From Paenibacillus sp. FSL K6-1330 (GTDB lineage: Bacteria > Bacillota > Bacilli > Paenibacillales > Paenibacillaceae), in contig NZ_CP150269.1 of assembly GCF_037976825.1 (NCBI RefSeq), positions 4,167,501 to 4,231,500 of the forward strand: a DNA stretch of 64,000 nt, written 5' to 3'. Numbering within the stretch: the stretch's first letter is position 1; each line of letters opens with the position of its first letter. The notes beneath the pieces were generated by a model that searched no databases, was not told where the DNA came from, and saw nothing but the letters and a program-made list of their open reading frames with translations. The translations under genes were made by a program, and so were the position numbers. This document shows, piece after piece, positions 17,769-24,480 of this stretch.

Positions 17769-18758
17769 CTACCATAGGCTGTTCTCGCTGGTGCGTCTGG
17801 CAATCCGGTTAACCGTTACCAGTAAAATGACGTTGATAACGGAGTTGAACAGGCCAACGGCTGTCGAGAAGCTGTACTGCGCGTCTACCAGACCGGTCCG
17901 GTAGACATAAGTTGAAATGACATCAGAAGACTCCATATTCAGTGAGTTCTGCAGCAGCAGTATTTTTTCGAAGCCTATCGTAAGAATGTTGCCCATGTTC
18001 AAAATTAACAAAATGGTGACGGTTGGGAGTATGGCCGGCAGGTTGATGTGCAACAATCGTTTGAAACGACTGGCCCCATCCACGATCGCAGCTTCATGCT
18101 GCTGGGGATCGACACCGGACAGCGCAGCCAGATATATAATGGTCCCCCATCCAGTGCTTTGCCAGACCCCAGACAGAACATATACGGTCTTGAACCAGGC
18201 CGGATCCGACAGAAAATTCGGCGCGTCGATGCCCATCCATTTGATAAATTGGATCAGTATGCCTGTGGACGGCGATAAGAACGTAATAATCATACCCGCC
18301 ATGACAACAACGGATATAAAATGAGGCGCATACGTAACGGTCTGGACTATTTTCTTGAAGGGACCCGTCCGGATTTCGTTGAAAGCAAGCGCCAGGATGA
18401 TCGGCAGCGGAAACCCGATTAACAGCTCGTAGAAGCTGAGGCTGAACGTATTCCACAGCAAATCCCAGAAATAGTAGGAATGGAAGAAACGCTCAAAATG
18501 ATCGAAACCCACCCATGGGCTGTCCATGATTCCTTTGCTAGGGATAAAGTTCTTAAAGGCAATCTGGATACCATACATGGGCGCATAGTGAAATACAAGG
18601 AAATACAGCATGACCGGCACCAAGAACAGATAGAGCTGCCAGTTCACCCTGATTCTTTTACCAAGAGACGTTTGGTTTACACCCTTATTAGGCGGCTTCG
18701 TTTCGCGATGGATTGAACGTCTTTCGGATATCACAGCAAGTAGTCTTTTCCCCTTCAT
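17769..18758 (-). CDS. ABC transporter permease, LplB/MalF type
   Basis: This 329-aa permease has six membrane segments and an EAA-like loop (QQHEAAIVDGASRFKRL). It carries the LplB signature N-terminus (LVPVMLYFLVFHYAPMYG, QIAFKNF). The ATG at 18758 follows AGGAGGGG. It is the first gene of the operon LplB-LplC-SBP-GH130. Confidence 0.94.
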   Translation of the reverse strand: MKGKRLLAVISERRSIHRETKPPNKGVNQTSLGKRIRVNWQLYLFLVPVMLYFLVFHYAPMYGIQIAFKNFIPSKGIMDSPWVGFDHFERFFHSYYFWDLLWNTFSLSFYELLIGFPLPIILALAFNEIRTGPFKKIVQTVTYAPHFISVVVMAGMIITFLSPSTGILIQFIKWMGIDAPNFLSDPAWFKTVYVLSGVWQSTGWGTIIYLAALSGVDPQQHEAAIVDGASRFKRLLHINLPAILPTVTILLILNMGNILTIGFEKILLLQNSLNMESSDVISTYVYRTGLVDAQYSFSTAVGLFNSVINVILLVTVNRIARRTSENSLW

Positions 18759-19137
18759 GCTTCCCCTCCTTTCTCAAATATCGATTCATGTCAGGTTATC
18801 TGGTTCACTTACGTACATCACGTTTCAGTGATTAACAGGTAACGCTTACATTCCAAAGTGTAGAGAAGACAACATGACATCGTAAATGTGTAAGATGTGC
18901 ATTGTCATCCGTCTGTCCGGCGTAATCCCGCTGCTATCATCAATTTTCTCATTCGAATCTCCGCGATCATTGCTCATATATGATGTTGAGAATGTGTGAA
19001 TTATGAACCAATATCAAGTTTCATAAGTTACATATTGTGCTCCATCAAGCATTGTACGAACACCGCCTTCGAACACCGAACAACTCGCAGGAGAACAAGG
19101 AAAGACAAAATAAGATACAATATAGGAGAGAATCCTA
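18759..19137. other. Divergent regulatory spacer of the mannoside locus
   Basis: This 380-bp region lies between the LplB-type gene and the GH125 remnant. At 18837-18850 the sequence AGGTAACGCTTACA matches the catabolite-responsive element consensus at about 11 of 14 positions, so CcpA control is possible. No other gene or RNA was recognised. Confidence 0.4.
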
Positions 19138-19233
19138 ATGAACCTGCCAGCCTCTATTATTGAGCATTTGAATGAAGCCGAAAAGCGGCTTAGCCATCAT
19201 CCCAAACTGCAAAGATGGTACGGACACTGCTAG
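19138..19233 (+). pseudogene. Truncated start of a GH125 (alpha-mannosidase) gene
   Basis: The frame encodes 31 residues behind an intact AGGAGA ribosome site and then stops at TAG. The segment EAEKRLSHHPKLQR resembles the N-terminus of metal-independent exo-alpha-mannosidases (GH125), which normally continue for more than 400 residues. The following bases do not continue the family in any frame. A GH125 gene beside GH130 and a sugar ABC transporter would make sense, so this is best read as a deletion remnant. The assignment rests on remembered family sequence and is moderate. Confidence 0.5.
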
Positions 19234-19298
19234 CCTTGAGTCGGGTAGCTTTCGCTCGCCCACAATTTGCTCAAGAAGAATCAATAACCAAAAGCCAG

Positions 19299-19338
19299 AA
19301 ATGGCAGTGTAGGGATTACCTCCCTAGCACCGCCATTT
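19299..19338. repeat. Hairpin element, copy 2 of 3
   Basis: A 40-bp palindrome starting AAATGGCA and ending CCGCCATTT, with inner stem TAGGGA/TCCCTA. The inner pair differs from copy 1 by a compensatory C-G to T-A change. It is followed rightward by a T-rich run. It lies just past the GH125 remnant. Confidence 0.8.
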
Positions 19339-19442
19339 CCTTATTATTGTTGTTTCTTTCATCTATCGAGTGGTCTTTTCGAGCGAACAGATCTTAACTT
19401 TTGGGACAATCTCTTCTAAGGTTGATCCATTGAAGCAGTGAA

Positions 19443-19919
19443 TCAGAGTTGTAACACGGTTATTAACTCGTCTCCACTGCTTTCGCCGTTGTCACGGAAA
19501 CCGTAGCTTTCATAAAGCTTTTTGGCGGCCATGTTATCAGCCTTATAAGAAATCCAACAGTAATGTGCTGGCCCTGCCGGAAAGGTACGGATAAATTCCA
19601 AGATTTTTGTCATGGCTTTTCGACCATAGCCCCTGTTCTGGTATTGCTTGTCCATCATCAGCCGCAGGATGCAATAGCTGTCGTCTGCGATTGTCGGGAG
19701 TTCGTACCCGGTGATTCTATAAGTAATCATAACAAAACCGACCGGCTGTTCATCCGCGTAAATGGCAAATGGAAATGGATGTCCGTCATTGGTTGCAAGG
19801 ACATAACACGAAGCCACGCTCGACAGATTGGACGCAACGAAGCGCCGTTGATCTTCTGAAACTTCCAGATTAAATATGGCACGTCGGTTTTCTAACGTGA
19901 TTTTTCTGAGTGTAATCAT
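19443..19919 (-). CDS. GNAT-family N-acetyltransferase
   Basis: This 158-aa single GNAT domain has the acetyl-CoA motif QNRGYGRKAM and the C-terminal motif ADNMAAKKLYESYGF. It resembles the BltD/PaiA-type (polyamine) acetyltransferases, but the substrate is not certain. The ATG at 19919 follows GGGGAG. It is monocistronic. Confidence 0.9.
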   Translation of the reverse strand: MITLRKITLENRRAIFNLEVSEDQRRFVASNLSSVASCYVLATNDGHPFPFAIYADEQPVGFVMITYRITGYELPTIADDSYCILRLMMDKQYQNRGYGRKAMTKILEFIRTFPAGPAHYCWISYKADNMAAKKLYESYGFRDNGESSGDELITVLQL

Positions 19920-20075
19920 GCAAGACTTCTCCCCTCATTATCATGTCTTATTCGTTTTGCGCCGCGGTCGCTTATATAACATACAATTTATCCAAAAAAA
20001 GTAATAGACTTATATTGAATTTTTTTATATACTATCATGTATCTATGGCTTTATTGGGTATCAGAAATATCAGTC

Positions 20076-20112
20076 AACCGGCACATCCTTGTGCCGGTTT
20101 ATTTGTTGTTAA
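20076..20112 (+). terminator. Orphan rightward rho-independent terminator
   Basis: AACCGGCAC and GTGCCGGTT form a nine-pair stem followed by TTTATTTGTTGTT. No rightward gene precedes it, so it may end a small RNA or be left from a lost gene. Confidence 0.65.
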
Positions 20113-20386
20113 TATAAGCTGCCCCTTAGCATTCCTGTAAATGGATACTCCAGATGGAAAGCATTCATTTTGCTCGTTGTCGCTTATTCATCTGTTCCAC
20201 CGCATTCTGCTAACTCATTGGGATTGACCGTTAACTTTCAGGCTGCCGCTAACCATGTCGATTGGGGAATTAAAATTGACCGAAAAGGTACTGGAAATGG
20301 TAAAGGTCAAGGGGATCAGCGGCGAAGGCGAAACTGCTCACGGTGAACATTTAAAAGTAGAGGCTGAAGATACATTTTAATGAAGT

Positions 20387-20452
20387 AACCCCCCATAAAG
20401 TCGATATTGTTGGAAACCCATATGGGAAACCAATCATACTTTAGGGGGGGTT
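20387..20452. repeat. 66-bp near-perfect palindrome
   Basis: The outer arms are 15 bp (AACCCCCCATAAAGT and its complement with one mismatch). The inner part is TTGG-AAA-CCCATATGGG-AAA-CCAA, with symmetric AAA bulges. It would fold into one long cruciform or RNA hairpin. There is no transposase nearby and no evident target-site duplication. Confidence 0.75.
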
Positions 20453-20482
20453 ATGAGGAAGGAGCTGATTGAACAACTCTTG

Positions 20483-20663
20483 AGCGGACCGTGATTCCGC
20501 TATTTGTGAACAAAGGTGCTAAGCATAAGGTTAAGCGGACACAGGTTCCGCTATTACCGATATATCACCGCAAAATCAGGGAAAAACCGAGAATAACGGA
20601 TCCTGTGTCCGCGAATCCTTGAATTTGGTACAGTTGTTGGGAAATAGCGGACCTCCTGTCCGC
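20483..20663. repeat. Cluster of four AGCGGA/TCCGCT palindromes
   Basis: Four copies of a small palindrome of the form AGCGGA-N7/8-TCCGCTATT lie at about 20483, 20534, 20593 and 20645. The last two are in the opposite orientation. Spacing is irregular (about 50-60 bp). This looks like a REP-like dispersed repeat rather than a CRISPR. Confidence 0.65.
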
Positions 20664-20742
20664 AAACATCAGGTGCACTCCGCGCACAGCTGTGCACACC
20701 GACACATCATCCACACTGCCCATCAATCGTCCGACGTTTACA

Positions 20743-22140
20743 TTATTGAATCGGTATTGTCATTTCCAGCTCTTTCGGGAAAATGGGATTTTTGTATTCA
20801 TGGGTGACAAAGACTGGCTGTTGATCCGGATTCAAGGCCGGGAATTCGGTTACGTAATCATTATTTTGGGCGTCAACTAACTTCGTCTCCGTTTCTTCCG
20901 ATGGAATAATGTACATGTCCCATGGGAAAAAATTGTACTTACCTTCCAAATCCTCGATGATCAGCCCTGTTTGCTGAAGGGGGTCAATGACTTCTTTCCG
21001 GTAATGTACCATCGTCTTATCTTTTAACCGTTCCACTTTCGTCACTAGCAGACGACCTAATTCCCCTTGAGGAATAATTAGAGGATGATCGGTCGACGGT
21101 TCATGATTCATCGGCACTCTAATTCCATATACCGGAACATCCCCGCGCAAATACGGACGGAGCGTAATGGACTTCGGTGTAACAAGGGGCACTTCAAATT
21201 GAAAGGTTCCCAGCTGAATATGCGTATCGTCTTTAACGTAGCCATCTCCTACCATCGCATAATATTCCAACTCAATTCCAGTATCTGTAATAGCCTGGAT
21301 GTCATACATGGGATCTTGCGCTTTAGCTGCCGGCCGCCTGTATTCCAATTCCACATCCATCGTACCCGTACCTGGTTTAATGCCTATTTTTTTAATCAGC
21401 AGGGTGGTTTCCCCATCCGTTGCACTCATCATCGGCATCCATGATTTCATTCCGGAAACGGTCTTTTTAACGGGAATTGAAAAATCCCAATGGCCTTTAA
21501 CTCCTCCCACGGCTGCTACTTCGATCGTTAGTTCGAACTCATCCGGTAACTTCTGTTTAAATGGCTGCAAGCTGATTTGTCCTACTCCTGTTTTGCTATC
21601 AATGGCTTGAGGACCACTCGCACCTACGGAGTCTGCGTAGGGCTTGCCGTCAATTTTGAATTTGATTCCGTTTGTGGGACCACCCATATCGAAAAAGCCA
21701 TCCTCAACCTGTTGTATATAACCAATGGAGAGACGATCACCGTCATACATCACCTCTTGAATTTGCAGCGTGATCCCGTTATCGTTCACACTTTGCTCGA
21801 GTTGCGCAGTCATTCCTTTTTCAGAAGCTGTCTTCAAGCCGATATCGCGAACGTACTGAAACACAGAACCTACGAACGGAATTTCTTGTAGTACAGACGC
21901 CATAACTGGGAAGACAAAGCCGCTGCCGAGAATCACCGCGCAGGCCGTAAGAGTTCCGACTGCGGTTAGCAACAAGCGGCGGACAATCCGCTGTGAGCGG
22001 TTTTTATGAAGCATGCCGGTTGTACGTTCTGAACGATCCTCGCTGGCAACACTATGCCGGACTCTCTCCATCAAACGGTCAACATCTGTCTCCATTGATT
22101 CATAGGATCGTTTCGCATTCTGAATCTGTTGTTCGATCAT
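20743..22140 (-). CDS. DUF4179 domain protein, putative anti-sigma factor
   Basis: This 465-aa protein has a cytosolic N-terminus of about 55 residues, one membrane segment (about 56-78) and a large extracytoplasmic domain of the DUF4179 type. It has the same layout as the protein at 5226-6701 but only distant similarity. Its ATG at 22140 has GGAGGCAGGAG upstream, and the gene overlaps the sigma gene by 41 bp. It probably anchors and inhibits that sigma factor; no zinc anti-sigma motif is visible. Confidence 0.8.
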   Translation of the reverse strand: MIEQQIQNAKRSYESMETDVDRLMERVRHSVASEDRSERTTGMLHKNRSQRIVRRLLLTAVGTLTACAVILGSGFVFPVMASVLQEIPFVGSVFQYVRDIGLKTASEKGMTAQLEQSVNDNGITLQIQEVMYDGDRLSIGYIQQVEDGFFDMGGPTNGIKFKIDGKPYADSVGASGPQAIDSKTGVGQISLQPFKQKLPDEFELTIEVAAVGGVKGHWDFSIPVKKTVSGMKSWMPMMSATDGETTLLIKKIGIKPGTGTMDVELEYRRPAAKAQDPMYDIQAITDTGIELEYYAMVGDGYVKDDTHIQLGTFQFEVPLVTPKSITLRPYLRGDVPVYGIRVPMNHEPSTDHPLIIPQGELGRLLVTKVERLKDKTMVHYRKEVIDPLQQTGLIIEDLEGKYNFFPWDMYIIPSEETETKLVDAQNNDYVTEFPALNPDQQPVFVTHEYKNPIFPKELEMTIPIQ

Positions 22141-22633
22141 GAACTCCTGCCTCCTTTAGCGATCGGTTAAGTTTTGCTCTTCCTCGTGCCAGTCTTGATT
22201 TCACGGTTCCTGTCGGGACGCCGGTAATGTCTGCGATTTGTTGGACGCTCAGCTCTTCTAAATAGTGAAGGACGATAGGGATACGCATAACCACTGGCAG
22301 TTGTAAAATCACTTCATACATCTCGTCGCGTGTTGCCGAACGCAGAACAGTATCCTCCGTACTAAGCGACGACCTTTCCGGAAGAAGGTTAGTTACGATT
22401 TCACGGAAACTTCGTCGCTTTGCCATTTTGCACTCGTTGATAACGATCTTCGCCAGCCATGGAAAAGGATCTCGCAGCTGATCAAACGTTCCCATCGCAT
22501 AATACGCTTTGATGAATCCGTCCTGGACACGGTCATCAGCTTCAGCCTTGCTGTGAGTCAAGGTATACGCAAGTCTGTACAGACGGTTCGTATACTTCTC
22601 CATCCAGTCTCTTAATCTTTCTTCCTGCTCCAC
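22100..22633 (-). CDS. ECF RNA polymerase sigma factor
   Basis: This 177-aa sigma factor has region 2 (DDRVQDGFIKAYYAMGTFDQ, PWLAKIVINECKM) and region 4 (SVQQIADITGVPTGTVKSRL). The GTG at 22633 has AAAGGAG ten bases upstream; the in-frame GTG at 22642 is too close to that site. It is coupled to the DUF4179 gene, making a second sigma/anti-sigma module in this window. Confidence 0.92.
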   Translation of the reverse strand: MEQEERLRDWMEKYTNRLYRLAYTLTHSKAEADDRVQDGFIKAYYAMGTFDQLRDPFPWLAKIVINECKMAKRRSFREIVTNLLPERSSLSTEDTVLRSATRDEMYEVILQLPVVMRIPIVLHYLEELSVQQIADITGVPTGTVKSRLARGRAKLNRSLKEAGVHDRTTDSECETIL

Positions 22634-22862
22634 GAATCTCACGCTCCTTTCACAGGTAATATGCAGATCAATCGCTTCTGGTTCCCACAGTCCACAAAAA
22701 AGACAGAAATAGCGCTAGTCTAATCTTTAAGCTCAAGCTATAAGGCACTACAATGTAGCTAAGTCTATTACAAAAATGCTACCTCGGAATAACCCATGTA
22801 CTCTATTCAAAACTGGCAACCCAGCTAACAGGCAAAGATCTTGTGAAACAATTGCTTCCCGC

Positions 22863-24320
22863 TTATCCATTTCTATCATTAAGCCATTGTATTAGCGGAG
22901 AGGCTTTTGAGAGAATAGAATCTGGATCATGCGTTGTTTCAAGTTGCGGAAAGAAGTCAGGAAACATGGCAAGATATTCGCTTACACACCATCGAACTGT
23001 CCAATTGATATCCGTTGATAATGGAATCCATTGGGAACCTTCATTTTTCCTTGCGTCTTGTAATAATGCATAGGCGTACCAACCACGAACGCCGCCTTCC
23101 GATTCCTGAGCTAATCGATCCCAGAAATCCTGTCGCTCCGCTTCGTTTATGGGCTTTTCCAAAGCCGAAACAGCGATTTTTTTTACGATGGGTGAATGAT
23201 CGTATGTATATTGCCATAAAAGATCCCGTGAGCAAAGATGCTTTTCCACGAGCGTAGATAGAGCAACCGCCCTTTTCGTATCATCTTGTGAATGTAGTTC
23301 TTTAAGGGTGTGCCTGATCTGCAGGGATGGTAAAGTTTCTTGAGGTTGATTCGTTATCAAACCCAATTCAATCGCTGTTTTTGCTTTGGTGACGTTAATC
23401 CTAGGAGCTAGATTATCATAGCCATCTATACGATCGCCGTATGCAGTCAACGCAGAGCGTAGAGTTGTTGCATCTAAACCTTGGAAAACAGACATTAGGT
23501 ATGCTGCGACTCCGGTTACGAGTGTTGCTGCGCCTGATGTTCCCCAATAATAGGAAACGATATCTGCTTTTTTATTGAATTCACAAAAAGGAACGGTTAA
23601 GTATACTCTTGGTGCTAGAACATCGGGTCTGAAGTGCCCCTCGGCATTTCGTCCATACGGTTCATCGGGAAATGGTAAATGGTTATGGTGCTCAGCGAGG
23701 CCACGGTCATTGTATCCCCCTACTGCTAGATAATCGCGAGGTGGCAAAATATTAGCTGTACGCGTATTCCCATTTGAACATACCACGAGAACCCCGCTTC
23801 TAACTGCTGAAGCTAGTGCCTGAACCGTGCTGTTTTTTCTTGTGCTTTTCAGATATACCTGATGATCTAGCGCATGCCATCCTGTACTTAATATGATTCG
23901 TATATTCCATTCTTTCTGTTTATTCATAATCCACTCGATGCCCGCTTTTAATCGTTCTCCTTCCCCGGTCCTGAACGCCCCGTGATTAAGTACGATATAA
24001 TGAGCCGCCGGTGCAATTCCTATATGCGTTTTTCCTTGTACAACAAAAGATTTATGGGATAGTGCCAGTAGTGTCATTAATCCATGCTCACCACTAGCGT
24101 CATCATGGTCTACGGGCTTTTCTAAAGCTATATTTTGGCATGTAATGGAGAAGTCGTCATGAACGGTGACGTATTTTAATCGATCGCCTAAATGCTGAAT
24201 TGCAGGATGAGGGGTAATTTTATCAATAATAACAATACCGATGTTTTTCCCGGATTCCGTAAAATCTGGAGCTTCTGGAAAGCCTAGGCGTGCCCATGTA
24301 GGATCGGGTAATTTACTCAT
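22863..24320 (-). CDS. Cytosolic subtilisin-like (S8) protease with C-terminal helical repeats
   Basis: This 485-aa protein has residues 1 to about 315 as a subtilase domain. D33 is in IVIIDKI, H79 in SGEHGLMT, the oxyanion N183 in CSNGN, and S262 in GTSGAATLVTG, so the triad is complete. Residues about 340-480 look like HEAT/armadillo-type helical repeats (AVALSTLVEKHL, PIVKKIAVSALEK). The ATG at 24320 follows AAGGAG at ideal spacing. There is no signal peptide or obvious propeptide, so the protease should act in the cytosol, with the repeats perhaps choosing substrates. It is monocistronic. Confidence 0.87.
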   Translation of the reverse strand: MSKLPDPTWARLGFPEAPDFTESGKNIGIVIIDKITPHPAIQHLGDRLKYVTVHDDFSITCQNIALEKPVDHDDASGEHGLMTLLALSHKSFVVQGKTHIGIAPAAHYIVLNHGAFRTGEGERLKAGIEWIMNKQKEWNIRIILSTGWHALDHQVYLKSTRKNSTVQALASAVRSGVLVVCSNGNTRTANILPPRDYLAVGGYNDRGLAEHHNHLPFPDEPYGRNAEGHFRPDVLAPRVYLTVPFCEFNKKADIVSYYWGTSGAATLVTGVAAYLMSVFQGLDATTLRSALTAYGDRIDGYDNLAPRINVTKAKTAIELGLITNQPQETLPSLQIRHTLKELHSQDDTKRAVALSTLVEKHLCSRDLLWQYTYDHSPIVKKIAVSALEKPINEAERQDFWDRLAQESEGGVRGWYAYALLQDARKNEGSQWIPLSTDINWTVRWCVSEYLAMFPDFFPQLETTHDPDSILSKASPLIQWLNDRNG

Positions 24321-24401
24321 GTATTTGTGCTCCTTATAAAATAGTATACGTATCTTTAACATAATGCTTGTTCAATCTGTTGGTTCTCTTAAAGGAATTA
24401 A

Positions 24402-24443
24402 CAAAAAACAACCCCGAACATCATATATCTTCAGGGTTGTTGT
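24402..24443 (-). terminator. Rho-independent terminator of the ABC/HlyD operon
   Basis: The stem AACAACCC/GGGGTTGTT is followed leftward by TTTTTTG. It lies 38 bases past the stop of the secreted-protein gene and closes the five-gene operon. Confidence 0.8.
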
Positions 24444-24480
24444 CTTTAATAGCATGTTTGCATGTCGCTCGCTGATACGA

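Larger units (their letters stand above)
19920..20742. other. Repeat-rich 820-bp spacer
   Basis: No convincing gene. It holds an orphan rightward terminator (20076-20112), a 66-bp palindrome (20387-20452) and a cluster of short palindromes (20483-20663). A 41-codon frame at 20255-20380 (ATG to TAA, with LKLTEKVLEMVKVKGI) lacks a ribosome site and may be a gene remnant of unknown origin. Confidence 0.5.

Noticed and set aside
20387..20452. Intact transposable element or IS end
   Set aside because: No transposase frame and no evident target-site duplication; kept only as an unexplained palindrome.
20483..20663. CRISPR array
   Set aside because: The repeats are palindromic, occur in both orientations, drift in sequence and have uneven spacing. 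No cas gene is present.
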